Shown here in pieces: positions 18,487-28,353 of a stretch of 64,000 bases of DNA. The translations under genes were made by a program, and so were the position numbers. Origin of the DNA: Lentisphaerales bacterium (GTDB taxonomy: Bacteria; Verrucomicrobiota; Lentisphaeria; Lentisphaerales; Lentisphaeraceae); NCBI GenBank assembly GCA_022446985.1, contig JAKVBD010000016.1, forward strand, positions 1 through 64,000, read 5' to 3'. The first letter of the stretch is position 1. Each line of letters begins with the position of its first letter. Below the pieces are notes generated by a model that had not been told where the DNA came from, did no database searches, and saw nothing but the letters and a program-made list of their open reading frames with translations.

Positions 18487-21400
18487 ATGGGATTAGTCAG
18501 TCGATATAGTAAAGTATTTGGTTCTTCTTTAGTCAAAGAAGGAGAGTCTTTGTACGCTCTCAAAACTTTGTCGCCTCATGAAAACCGCGATGACCTTTTT
18601 AGTGGTGAAGTATGGCAGGGAAATGACTGTTTTGAGTTTGAACTTAAAGTCAAAAATAAAGCGGTTGAAACTTACTGTAGTTGTCAGGATTTAAGTAATA
18701 GGCCGTGCAGTCATCTTTGGGCGGCGATCCTTTGGGCAGAACAGTTCAAAGCTTTTAAAAAAGGGGCAGGGCGCGGCGTGCGCTTTGCCGGGACAGCTGC
18801 GGCTGAAGAGCAAAATAACGTGACTGCTGCACCAAATATATCTGAGCTTTTACCAAAACCCTCTTTTCAGTTGCCTCCCCAAAATGAAGTGAATAGTTTC
18901 CCGGCTAGTCGCGAACTTTTATTTGTGTTGTGTGCTTATAAATCAATGCATTTTGAAAAGCTGGTCTTTGAGATATTTTGGCACCCTGCCGGAGATAAAG
19001 GCAAACTCAAGAGTTTTGATCCACTTTCCAGTCAGGATGGCCTCAGTAAAATTGATGCTCATCTTTTAAATAACTTCCGCGGTACGGCTACTGTCGCAGG
19101 TGGAAGTCTTATTGTGCGAGAAAGTTCAGGCTTGGCTCAGTATTTAATTGAAATGATGGATAAGGGAAGGCTTTATACAAGGCGGTCAGCCAGTCAAAAA
19201 CAATTTAAGAAAGTGAAGTCTTTTTCAGAAGTAGAAGTTTATTGTGATGTTTCTCAGAGTGATGATGGCAATTACTTTGGACGCATGGCGGTTCGGGAAG
19301 ATTTTGGCGAAGAAGTTTTAGTCATACTCAATGGTCTGATTATAGGTCGGCAGAGCTTATATAAGGCTAATGCAACAAAGCTTAAGGAGTTGACTCTTTA
19401 CCTTTTTGAAAATGAAGGTTTTATACCAGCCTGGGATGCCGAAGAGTTTCTGGAAAAAAAACTTATACCAAGTGGACTGAGCCTAGAGGGCTTACCTGGT
19501 AGACTCCACTTAGATGTCAATGACATAGAACCAAGGGGGCACTTATTTGTTAAGACTGCAACCTTTAAATTTAGAGATAAAGAACAGTTGCACGCTGACA
19601 TGTCTTTTGATTATGGTGGCAAGATCATTTCAGAAGGACATGAAGAAGATCAGGTCCTCAATTTTTATACAGGCAGTATCTTTAATCGGAAGCGAAAGCT
19701 CGAAGAGAAATTGCGCGATGAGTTGGTCGATTTAGGCTTTCGTTTTAACTCCAATTCTCATAAAGAAGAGTTTGGCTGGAAATTCCTTCCGGTGAAACTT
19801 CCTGAAGTAGTCGAAACTTTAGCTCGTAAGAACTGGCTGATAATCGCCGAAGGGAAGACCTATACTGCACCTCAGACATTTCAGCTGAGATTATCGTCTG
19901 GGAGCGATTGGTTCGATCTTGAAGGAGAAGCGGTTTATGACGAAAAAGTACTACCACTGGCTGAACTGGCTAAGGCGGCGGAATCCGGCGATAAGTTTGT
20001 AAAACTTGGTGATGGCCATGAGGGGGTTCTTCCCGAAGATTGGTTAAAGTACTATACCGTTTTGACTCAGCTTGGAGAGATAGTTGGAGATAACCTGCGC
20101 TTTCGCAAAAGTCAGGCTTTGATCATTGAGAAATTACTTTTTGAGAAAGAAGAATGTGAAGATGAAGAATTCGTTGAGTTCTGTAATAAGCTGAGATCTG
20201 TTGATAAAGTTAAGAAAGAATCTGAGCCGATTGGCTTTAAAGGTAAGCTCAGGCCTTATCAGCAACAGGGACTGTCGTGGATGCAGTTCCTAGGACGAAA
20301 TAGCTTTGGTGGCATTTTAGCTGATGATATGGGACTTGGTAAAACGGTTCAGGTATTGGCGATGTTGCAACATCAAAAGAATTTACAAAGGGGTAAACCT
20401 TCTCTGTTAATAGTTCCAAGTTCTTTGATCTTCAACTGGGCTGAGGAAGCTCGTAAATTTACTCCAGAAATGAAGCTCTTGCAGTATATCGGCCGTTCTA
20501 GACGAGGCAGTCTTCAGAGTTTATCTGAAATAGATTTAGTCATTACAACCTATGGAACGATGCGGCAGGATGCTGAAGAACTGGCTCAGGTAGAATTTAA
20601 TTATTGTATTTTAGATGAAGCTCAGGCTATTAAGAATCGCGATTCATCGACGGCAAAAGCGGCCCGATTACTTGTTGCCGATCATAAACTTTCTATGTCA
20701 GGGACGCCAGTCGAAAACAGCCTTTCAGATCTGCTCAGTCAGTTTGAGTTCCTCAATCCGGGTATGTGTGGTTATGGACGTCTCAGTGAAATCCTCGAAG
20801 ATGTAAAACTCAACCGTGAAACACTGAAGAAGCTGCGGGATATCTTTAAACCATTTATTTTGAGGCGAACTAAGCAACAAGTTGCTAAAGAATTACCTCC
20901 CAAGATTGATCAGGTTCTTTACTGCGATATGGAAGAGAAACAGGCTGAAATCTATGACCGCTTGTGGAAATGGTATCGCCAGGAATTACTTGAGAAGGAG
21001 AGCAAAACTCCAGAAGCTGGTAAGAAAGGTGGAGTTGATTACTTAGGAGCACTGACTCGTTTGCGTCAGGCATCTTGTCATCCAGCTTTGATTAGCGAGG
21101 AATGGGAAGGAGTTGAATCAACCAAGATTAAAGTTCTCATGGAGAAGTTAAAAGTCCTTATGGCAGAAGGCCAGAAAGTATTGATTTTCTCACAGTATAC
21201 CAGTTTCCTTGGTCTTATTCGCGAACAAGTTGAATTGGAGAAGTGGCAGTATTGTTATCTCGATGGTCAGACAAAAGACCGCGCAGGCCAAGTAGATATT
21301 TTCCAAAATGACGAAGACTTCAAAATATTCTTAATCAGCCTTAAAGCCGGTGGTGTTGGGTTGAACCTGACTAAGGCAGAATACGTTTTCATAATGGATC

Positions 21401-21624
21401 CATGGTGGAATCCGGCCATTGAAAATCAGGCAATTGACCGGGCTTACAGAATTGGCCAAAAAAATACCGTAGTAGCTCAACGCATGATCTGCAGAAAAAC
21501 TGTCGAAGAAAAAGTTTTGCAGATGCAAAAAACGAAAAAGTATCTGGCAGACAGTGTTATCGATGAAGACGACGGCTTTGTATCGCGTATGAGTGTTGAT
21601 GACCTACGTTCACTTCTGGATTGA
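18487..21624 (+). CDS. SWIM zinc-finger SNF2-family helicase
   Basis: A protein of about 1045 residues. The SWIM zinc finger (CSCQDLSNRPCSH) is near residue 65, followed by a long unassigned middle region. The SNF2 ATPase begins at about residue 590: RPYQQQGLSWM, Walker A DDMGLGKT, the DEAQ box LDEAQAIKNR, then motifs SGTPVENSLSDL, LKAGGVGLNLT and DRAYRIGQ. Such bacterial Swi2/Snf2 proteins move on DNA or remodel RNA polymerase-DNA complexes; the precise role is unknown. The ATG at 18487 is preferred to a TTG at 18457 in the same frame. Confidence 0.92.
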   Translation: MGLVSRYSKVFGSSLVKEGESLYALKTLSPHENRDDLFSGEVWQGNDCFEFELKVKNKAVETYCSCQDLSNRPCSHLWAAILWAEQFKAFKKGAGRGVRFAGTAAAEEQNNVTAAPNISELLPKPSFQLPPQNEVNSFPASRELLFVLCAYKSMHFEKLVFEIFWHPAGDKGKLKSFDPLSSQDGLSKIDAHLLNNFRGTATVAGGSLIVRESSGLAQYLIEMMDKGRLYTRRSASQKQFKKVKSFSEVEVYCDVSQSDDGNYFGRMAVREDFGEEVLVILNGLIIGRQSLYKANATKLKELTLYLFENEGFIPAWDAEEFLEKKLIPSGLSLEGLPGRLHLDVNDIEPRGHLFVKTATFKFRDKEQLHADMSFDYGGKIISEGHEEDQVLNFYTGSIFNRKRKLEEKLRDELVDLGFRFNSNSHKEEFGWKFLPVKLPEVVETLARKNWLIIAEGKTYTAPQTFQLRLSSGSDWFDLEGEAVYDEKVLPLAELAKAAESGDKFVKLGDGHEGVLPEDWLKYYTVLTQLGEIVGDNLRFRKSQALIIEKLLFEKEECEDEEFVEFCNKLRSVDKVKKESEPIGFKGKLRPYQQQGLSWMQFLGRNSFGGILADDMGLGKTVQVLAMLQHQKNLQRGKPSLLIVPSSLIFNWAEEARKFTPEMKLLQYIGRSRRGSLQSLSEIDLVITTYGTMRQDAEELAQVEFNYCILDEAQAIKNRDSSTAKAARLLVADHKLSMSGTPVENSLSDLLSQFEFLNPGMCGYGRLSEILEDVKLNRETLKKLRDIFKPFILRRTKQQVAKELPPKIDQVLYCDMEEKQAEIYDRLWKWYRQELLEKESKTPEAGKKGGVDYLGALTRLRQASCHPALISEEWEGVESTKIKVLMEKLKVLMAEGQKVLIFSQYTSFLGLIREQVELEKWQYCYLDGQTKDRAGQVDIFQNDEDFKIFLISLKAGGVGLNLTKAEYVFIMDPWWNPAIENQAIDRAYRIGQKNTVVAQRMICRKTVEEKVLQMQKTKKYLADSVIDEDDGFVSRMSVDDLRSLLD

Positions 21625-21690
21625 TTTCTCATAAAAAACTATTGTAAATTATTGCTGTCTCACCATGTTAGGGGCGAATAAGGATTGGTT

Positions 21691-22278
21691 ATGAAAACAG
21701 CAGAAATAGTAAAAGAATTTTCGACTTACTTCCAAGAGTATAAGGCAGCGACAAATCACCCTGAGCCGACTTGGATGAGTATTGCTTCAGCAGATAAGTC
21801 AGGTCGCCCTTCAACTCGTATTGTTCTCCTTAAGGATTTCGATGAACGAGGTTTTGTTTTCTACACCAACTTTACCAGTCGCAAAGGACAGCAGCTTCAG
21901 GATAATCCTTTTGCCGCTTTGACTTTTTATTGGCCAGAACTTTCTAGACAAGTGCGGATTGAAGGTGCAGTTGAAAAGGTCAGTGACGAAGAAGCAGATG
22001 CTTACTTTGCCAGTAGAGCCCGTAAAAGCCAGATTGGCGCCTGGGCTTCAAAGCAATCTCAGGATATCGAGCATAAGCTGGATTTCGAAAAGCGAGTTGC
22101 TAAATATGCTCTTAAGTACGCAGTCGGAAAAGTTCCAAGACCTCCATTTTGGGGTGGATTTAGAGTTATTCCAGAATTAATTGAGTTCTGGGTAAATAAA
22201 GAGTTTCGCCTTCATGATCGAACAGTTTTTACTCGTCAAGAAGGCGATGATTGGGCTGTTAGGAAGATCTACCCATAA
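21691..22278 (+). CDS. pdxH: Pyridoxine/pyridoxamine 5'-phosphate oxidase
   Basis: An FMN enzyme that makes pyridoxal 5'-phosphate from the PNP or PMP form. FMN-binding blocks are GRPSTRIVLLKDFDERGFVF, YTNFTSRKGQQL and FYWPELSRQVRIEG; the C-terminal PPFWGGFRVIPELIEFW and RLHDR are the usual substrate-binding signature. About 195 residues, normal length. The ATG at 21691 follows aaggattgg and is preferred to a start at 21685. It ends ten bases from the stop of the convergent sulfatase gene. Confidence 0.95.
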   Translation: MKTAEIVKEFSTYFQEYKAATNHPEPTWMSIASADKSGRPSTRIVLLKDFDERGFVFYTNFTSRKGQQLQDNPFAALTFYWPELSRQVRIEGAVEKVSDEEADAYFASRARKSQIGAWASKQSQDIEHKLDFEKRVAKYALKYAVGKVPRPPFWGGFRVIPELIEFWVNKEFRLHDRTVFTRQEGDDWAVRKIYP

Positions 22279-22288
22279 TAAGTGGGGG

Positions 22289-23803
22289 TTATTTTTTCTT
22301 GCCTTTCTTTTTGATGAGAGGAGCCTTTGCTTCCCAAGAAATATTTCGATCAAAAAGAGTGCCATACTCTTCGTAGCCGTTGTATTTAACGCCGTCAGTT
22401 TTCCAATGCTCCATTTGTTGGTCATAGATTTTGCGCATGTTTTCCAAGACTGATTTATACTCAGGATTTTTGGCAGCGTTTGTCAATTCATAAGGATCTT
22501 TTCTAAGATCGAAAAGTTCTTCAGTGGCGATAAGGCCTTCCTTTTCATCTTCATAATACCAGTAAATGTACTTATGGTGCTTTGTCAATACTGTAAGGCA
22601 ACGGGTCTCTTCTGGGCCCCACACCTGATTGATAGGAAGAGTTTCTCTAATGTCGGTATTTGTATTGTTTAGTATATGAACAAGACTTTTACCATCGTAG
22701 ACTTTGGGAATTTCAATGCCTGCAAAATCGAGGATAGTTGCCGTGATATCGACATTTCCTGACAATGATGATGAACGGCGTAGTTTGCCACTTTCCGGAT
22801 GACGTGGATCATAAATGATTAATGGAACTCGTGCGCCTTCTTCATATGGAAGAACTTTACTGCCAAGACCGTGAGAACCATTAAAGAAACCGTTATCTGA
22901 AGAAAAGATGATGACTGTATTGTCAGCAATTTGAAGTTTATCCAGCTCCTTAAGTATCATGCCAATTGAGTAATCGACGCCATGGATTTGCTGATGGTAA
23001 AGGCGCATAGCTTTTTGATATTTTTCTTCAGTGTGGTAGCCCCACTGTTCGAAGCGAGGGTACTGACGACCTTTGGTTGAATGCTTGGTAAAGTGCTTGC
23101 CGTGTTCACGACCATAGTTAGGGAGTTTGCGGAAAACGGTATCTTTATAAACATTGTCAAACATTGGGTCTGGTGACACAGGGCGATGAGGGGCTTTATA
23201 AAAAACCGTCATACAGAAGGGCTTTTTTTCTGCAACAGATTCGCGAATAAAATCAATACTGGCAGCACCGTAAGCTCTCGAGCTGTGAGGGTATTCTTTG
23301 GCATACTTTGCCAAAGATTTGTTTACTTTTGTTTTGTAGAAAGTTTGCCCAGGGCCACCGACCCAAAAGTCGAAATCCTGTTGAGCCCGGTCACCTTCAT
23401 GAAGCTTTTTAGTGTTTTGTGCAGGGTCATTAATTGCAAAACCAAACTTTCCGCCGAAACCAGTTTTGTAGCCTGCTTGTTTGAGAAGAATAGGGAAGGA
23501 GGTTGACCATTGTTGCATACCGAGTGGACCATGCTCAAAGTTGCAGCCGGTCTTATGCTCATAAAGGCCGGTCATGACGTTGGCGCGGCTTGCCATACAG
23601 ATCGCGGTAGTGTTGTAGTGTTTGTCAAAGACGACACCTCGTTTGCCCAAAGAGTCAATGTTAGGGGTTTTTACATCCGGATTTCCATAGACTCCAAGAG
23701 TATCATAGGCTTGATCGTCTGTAAAAAAGAAAAGTATATTTGGTTTGTCCGTGGCATTGGCTATTACTGAAAAAACGCACATCAGTAAAAATAATAATTT
23801 CAT
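22289..23803 (-). CDS. Secreted sulfatase
   Basis: A 504-residue sulfatase with a signal peptide (MKLLFLLMCVFSVIANA). Metal-binding FFFTDDQAYD is at about residues 25-34 and the formylglycine signature CMASRANVMTG has its Cys at residue 69. KAPHRP and SSDNGFFNGSHG are the further active-site blocks seen in iduronate- and choline-sulfatase-like members. The lysine-rich tail (LIKKKGKKK) is odd. Like the sulfatase at 6185, it needs a maturase that is not in this window. Substrate unknown, probably a sulfated marine glycan. Confidence 0.93.
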   Translation of the reverse strand: MKLLFLLMCVFSVIANATDKPNILFFFTDDQAYDTLGVYGNPDVKTPNIDSLGKRGVVFDKHYNTTAICMASRANVMTGLYEHKTGCNFEHGPLGMQQWSTSFPILLKQAGYKTGFGGKFGFAINDPAQNTKKLHEGDRAQQDFDFWVGGPGQTFYKTKVNKSLAKYAKEYPHSSRAYGAASIDFIRESVAEKKPFCMTVFYKAPHRPVSPDPMFDNVYKDTVFRKLPNYGREHGKHFTKHSTKGRQYPRFEQWGYHTEEKYQKAMRLYHQQIHGVDYSIGMILKELDKLQIADNTVIIFSSDNGFFNGSHGLGSKVLPYEEGARVPLIIYDPRHPESGKLRRSSSLSGNVDITATILDFAGIEIPKVYDGKSLVHILNNTNTDIRETLPINQVWGPEETRCLTVLTKHHKYIYWYYEDEKEGLIATEELFDLRKDPYELTNAAKNPEYKSVLENMRKIYDQQMEHWKTDGVKYNGYEEYGTLFDRNISWEAKAPLIKKKGKKK

Positions 23804-24024
23804 ATTAATCTCTCTACATATATCATCTCATACACTTCTAAGTAGTGTTGAAGCCTATTCAGATTGGATGCCTTTAGTTAGAAAAATGCCAATAAACGTC
23901 TCTTTCTTGTAAATTTCTGTCGTTAACAATTATATAAAATATTCTCTTTTTCTGCTGACTTTGTCATAATTTAATTGTGCATTTAGTAGAATAGTTAATA
24001 AGAATATTCATTAATATGGTAGCT

Positions 24025-24630
24025 ATGTCGGAAAATTGGCAAACAAGGCAGACTTTACTTCAGAGAGCAAGTGACCCAAAAGATCACAAGGCCTGGGAAG
24101 AATTTGAGCAGTATTATCACGAGTTTATTCGTATGGTATTGTTTCAAATGAATTGCAATATCGATGATCATAATGATTTAGTTCAGGACATTCTACTTCG
24201 TATTTGGAAGACTCTCCCAGAGTTGAACTATAATCGAGATCGCGCTCGTTTTAGAACATGGCTTTCTCAACTTATTCGCAACAAAGTCATAGATCACTTC
24301 AGAAAGGTAAAACGAGTATCTCAGAAACAAGAGAAAATTCGCGAAGAGACAAACGCTGAAGCGGCCATAGTTTCGGAACCTGAGCTTGTGGAAATTATCC
24401 AGAAAGAATGGGAAGTTCACATAGTAAAATTGGCTTTGAAAAATATATCCGATTTGTTTACAGAAAGAGCAATAGAAGCCTTTGAACTTGGTATGGAGGG
24501 TGTAAAGACCACTCAAATTGCCGAAAAGCTTGGCATCAAAGAAAATTCTGTAATAAAACTTAGAAACCGTGTTAAGCACCGTCTGGTGAAAGAAATTCAG
24601 CATTTACGGGAAGAGTTGGAATCTGTTTAG
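24025..24630 (+). CDS. ECF-type RNA polymerase sigma factor
   Basis: A sigma-70 family protein of about 201 residues. Region 2 is seen in DLVQDILLRIWKTLPE and RFRTWLSQLIRNKVIDHFRK (core binding and -10 recognition). Region 4 is a helix-turn-helix near the end: TTQIAEKLGIKENSVIKLRN. The ATG at 24025 (MSENWQ) is preferred; another in-frame ATG is at 24016. Its TAG is followed at once by the ATG of a Ser/Thr kinase gene. Such sigma-kinase pairs are common in PVC bacteria and are thought to be functional partners. Confidence 0.88.
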   Translation: MSENWQTRQTLLQRASDPKDHKAWEEFEQYYHEFIRMVLFQMNCNIDDHNDLVQDILLRIWKTLPELNYNRDRARFRTWLSQLIRNKVIDHFRKVKRVSQKQEKIREETNAEAAIVSEPELVEIIQKEWEVHIVKLALKNISDLFTERAIEAFELGMEGVKTTQIAEKLGIKENSVIKLRNRVKHRLVKEIQHLREELESV

Positions 24631-26652
24631 ATGAAAGACTTTGATTCTTTGGCCCGTCAACTCACTGACCTTTACTCTGACGAGGTAAGCTCAGAAGACA
24701 TGGAGGAGTCAGCTCCATTATACACAGAGCTGCGTGATGAGAAACAAAGGTATACCGAGAAGAAGTCTTTGGCTCGTGGAGGAATGAAATCCATTAGCCG
24801 TGTCTATGATAACAGCACGGGTCGATATCTTGCTCTAGCTGAGTTACACGAAAATACACCCGAAGAATTACGCGAGCCGTTTATTCGAGAGGCAAGACTG
24901 ACAGCTTTACTTGAACATCCAAATATCATCTCCATACACGACATAGGCATCAATGAAAATGATGAGCCTTTTTTTACGATGGATTTAAAAGTCGGAGATA
25001 CACTTGGTAAGATTCTTGAAAAACTTCGTGAGAGTAATCCAGAGTATATTCAAAAATACAGTCTAGTTGAGCTTTTAAGGATCTTTGTGAAGGTTTGTGA
25101 TGCTATATCATATGCACATTCTCGTGATGTCATACACCTGGATTTGAAACCAGATAATATACAGGTCGGTCAGTACGGTGAAGTTCTGGTCTGTGATTGG
25201 GGGCTTGGTAAAATTTTAGATGGCTCTGAGGACGATACTTTTGATAGTCTGCTTCTGAATAAAGATTTGTTGAATAATATGACGATGAATTGTCATATAA
25301 AAGGCACTCCAGGATATATGGCGCCAGAGCAAATTATCAAAGGCGGTTTGAAAACTAAGACAACAGATATCTTCTCTCTGGGGTGTATTCTTTATGAAGT
25401 ACTCACTTTTCAGAATGCCTTTAAGGGAAAAGGGCCAGAAGATACTTTAAGAAATAATGAAGCAGTTAACTTCATAATGCCGACGGAGGCTTCGTCTAAG
25501 GATATTCCCAGGAGCTTAGAGGCTGTTGTTTTGCAATCGCTCAAAGAAGAGCCTGATGCCAGGTACCAATCTGTTGAGCTGTTGATCCAGGATATAAATA
25601 ACTATCTCAAAGGTTTCTCAACACTTGCCGAAAATGCCGGTCTTTTCAAAGAAGTTTCATTATTCGTAAAGCGAAATATAAAGGCTTGTTTAGTCGCTCT
25701 GGTTTCCATGGTTATCATGATCAGTATGACTATGGCATTTGTTATAAAAACTCAACATAGCTATGAAAAAGAAGTTCAAGCCAGAAAACTTGCTGAAAAT
25801 TATCGAGAACGTGCAGTTTATGTCGCTGAGCAATATAAAGAGGAACGCAATGAAAGCGATAGGCTTCTTAAGCGTTTAACACAGCAGTACTCTCAAGAAG
25901 TTGAGATGATTACTAAGATTTATATTTTTAATCAGCCGGTAAAGTCGATCAATATAGCAATCAGGAAATTAGAAAAGACTCTGGAAATAGAGCCGGATAA
26001 TTTACTGGCTCAATCGAAATATGTTTATTGTCTCTTTTTAGTACAAGATTTCCAGGGTGTGTTAGACTTCTATAAACCTGAACATGGAGTTAATGAAGAT
26101 CTCTTTGAACTCAGCAATAAGTATGTGAATCATTTGAAGGATGATGGCTTGTTGCCAATAAATAAATTGGCACAATTGATTTTGCATTTCCCAAGAATTC
26201 GGCGGAGTCACTTAGGGGAGAAAATGCTGGCCTATGATGAAGAGAAAAGGAAAGGTGAAAACAATTACAGTAAAGTTGTACAGGCCATCTTAAAAGTATG
26301 GAATCCGGATTGGGGTATGAAAGGGTTTACATACAGTCCTAAAAAGGGCAATGTTACTATTAGCAGTCCTCAGATATCCATGTTGACCTATAAGTCCATT
26401 TCAAGTTCAAAGCACAGCGTTCTCAGGTTCCTGAAATTTAGAAGCTTGAGCTTACAGGGGGCGGGAATATATGACTTGTCTGATATTCAGGATTTAAGGC
26501 TTACTTTTCTTAACATCTGTGATACAAACGCAAATGATCTTAAACCATTACAAAATATTGAAACACTTAAGTACCTCTGGGTTAAGCATGATCAATTCTC
26601 ACAGAAGGAACTTAATCTAGTCCCTAAACAAGTAAAAATAGTCTTCAAGTAA
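24631..26652 (+). CDS. Membrane Ser/Thr protein kinase (divergent), LRR-like C-terminus
   Basis: A 673-residue protein. Residues about 45-320 form a Hanks-type kinase domain: loop RGGMKSISRV, catalytic HLDLKPDNIQ, DWGLGK in place of DFG, and GTPGYMAPEQ. The expected VAIK lysine is not seen: the strand reads LALAEL. One membrane helix (about 354-374) separates this from a coiled-coil/TPR-like region and a short leucine-rich-repeat-like end (LSLQGAGIYDLSDIQDL). Directly follows the sigma gene with no gap. It may act on or anchor that sigma factor; whether it is an active kinase is uncertain given the missing lysine. Confidence 0.82.
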   Translation: MKDFDSLARQLTDLYSDEVSSEDMEESAPLYTELRDEKQRYTEKKSLARGGMKSISRVYDNSTGRYLALAELHENTPEELREPFIREARLTALLEHPNIISIHDIGINENDEPFFTMDLKVGDTLGKILEKLRESNPEYIQKYSLVELLRIFVKVCDAISYAHSRDVIHLDLKPDNIQVGQYGEVLVCDWGLGKILDGSEDDTFDSLLLNKDLLNNMTMNCHIKGTPGYMAPEQIIKGGLKTKTTDIFSLGCILYEVLTFQNAFKGKGPEDTLRNNEAVNFIMPTEASSKDIPRSLEAVVLQSLKEEPDARYQSVELLIQDINNYLKGFSTLAENAGLFKEVSLFVKRNIKACLVALVSMVIMISMTMAFVIKTQHSYEKEVQARKLAENYRERAVYVAEQYKEERNESDRLLKRLTQQYSQEVEMITKIYIFNQPVKSINIAIRKLEKTLEIEPDNLLAQSKYVYCLFLVQDFQGVLDFYKPEHGVNEDLFELSNKYVNHLKDDGLLPINKLAQLILHFPRIRRSHLGEKMLAYDEEKRKGENNYSKVVQAILKVWNPDWGMKGFTYSPKKGNVTISSPQISMLTYKSISSSKHSVLRFLKFRSLSLQGAGIYDLSDIQDLRLTFLNICDTNANDLKPLQNIETLKYLWVKHDQFSQKELNLVPKQVKIVFK

Positions 26653-26718
26653 CATCTTCTGCATGTCACTGAACTCTCAATAACTTCGTATAAATGAGAA
26701 ATATATCAGGAATGTACA

Positions 26719-28254
26719 ATGTTTAGAACTCTTCTTTTTTTATCTCTTTTAAGCTCAGTTTTTGCGGATTGGCGACAAGGTTCCGGGCCGAATTTTGATT
26801 ACACAGTTTCGGGTAATTCTCCCAAGGCATTCAGCGCTTCTATAAACAAAGGTATAAAATGGCGCGTCCCACTTCCAGAAACAGGGCAGAGCAGCCCCAT
26901 TATAGTTGGCGATAAAGTTTTTTTGACCTGCTTTAAGCCTGTCACATAAGAAACAAAAGATGGGGTGGATACATTGGCCATGTGTTTCAATAAAGTTGAT
27001 GGAAAACTACTCTGGCAAAAAGAAATGAAGGGCGATGCCGTTTCTCGTATTTCAGGTTGTTTTGGAGATAATTCTGGTCCGGCAGCCGTAAGTGATGGAA
27101 AGTCAGTTTGTTTCTTTAATGCTTCGGGTTTGATCAATAAATATGATCTAGACGGCAACCTTATTTGGTCTATCAATATCCAGAATTCACGTCGGACAGA
27201 TCCTTTTGTACTGGATGGAGTTTTGGTCATTATTGGTTCTGCTGAAGTGGAGAAAATAGAGGGGCGGCACATTAAGGGCATTGATTTTAAAACGGGTAAA
27301 GTCCTTTGGCAGTCAGAAAGTCATAGCTGGGATGGTTTGACTTTAGTTCCTTATAAAAAGCTGAATGGAGAATGGGTTGGTTTGATTGCCCGCGGTGGAG
27401 GGCATGTAAAAGCTGAGTATACCGATGGCTATGAATTAATCAGTTTAAAGACTGGGAAATCATTCTGGAAAACCGAATTTAAAAACTTTAGAAGTACTCA
27501 GAATTTTACTCTAAAAGGTGATAAAGCCTATATCTTTCTGCCGAATGGAATTCACCAGGTCATTAATCTTGAAAATGGTGAAATACTTCGTGAAGATAAA
27601 CTGCTCGAGGGAGCAATGGTAGCCGATCACGATGGATCAAAATATGTCTATAAATCATTCGATGGTAAGATTGATTTAAAGAGGAGAACAATCACTCAGA
27701 TGTCGAACTTGATTGTCGGCGAGTATCATTTCTTTAGGACATATAACGACAATTATTTAGGAAGAGTACACTTAAAGACTGGTAAGGCTGAATACCTTGA
27801 ATTACCCACTCAAATAGAACGCTCATCAGGTAGCGTTAGGTATTGTTGGGGTCCAACAGAAGAAGGCAAAAAGTTTATACCTAAGAACAAAAAGAATAAA
27901 CCTCAGTTGGCTAACCTTTGGCTAATCAAAGCCAATGATATGATCAGTAATAGCGGCCACAAAGTAGTTGGAGATGCTCGTTCACACTACAGTGGTTGGG
28001 GGCATGTTTCTGCAGCGCTTCCTACAGCGGTGGGTGATAAGCTTTATGTACCGACAATGAGTGGAGTTATTTATGTTATTAAATGGGATGCCAAAAAGCT
28101 TGATGGCGAATCTTTAATTTCGATTTCGGACCTTGGGCTATTAGGAGATAGCTGGACACGCTCTTCTGTTACGTATTCAGAAGGTTTACTCTTTGGCAGA
28201 ACAATCAAAGAGTTGATCTGTATTTCTGGGTGTACGCCGCAAGAGCTAAAATAG
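26719..28254 (+). pseudogene. PQQ-type beta-propeller protein with an internal stop
   Basis: A signal peptide (MFRTLLFLSLLSSVFA) leads into a PQQ-enzyme-repeat propeller (KWRVPLPETGQSSPIIVGDK). TAA at 26947-26949 interrupts the frame after 76 codons. The same frame is open before and after, and the propeller resumes directly (CFNKVDGKLLWQKEM, then DLDGNLIWSINI, DFKTGKVLWQSE and so on) to 28254. Whole, it would be about 510 residues and exported. A single substitution can explain it; error or recent decay. Related PVC proteins are secreted and of unknown activity. Confidence 0.82.
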
Positions 28255-28353
28255 CCAGTAGTTCTTTTGAATTTCACGTAACTCTTTGCCGGCAAACAGC
28301 ATCTTGAAATTTGAAGGGCATGCTGTAATGTTTTAGTCTTAATAGGAGCCTAT

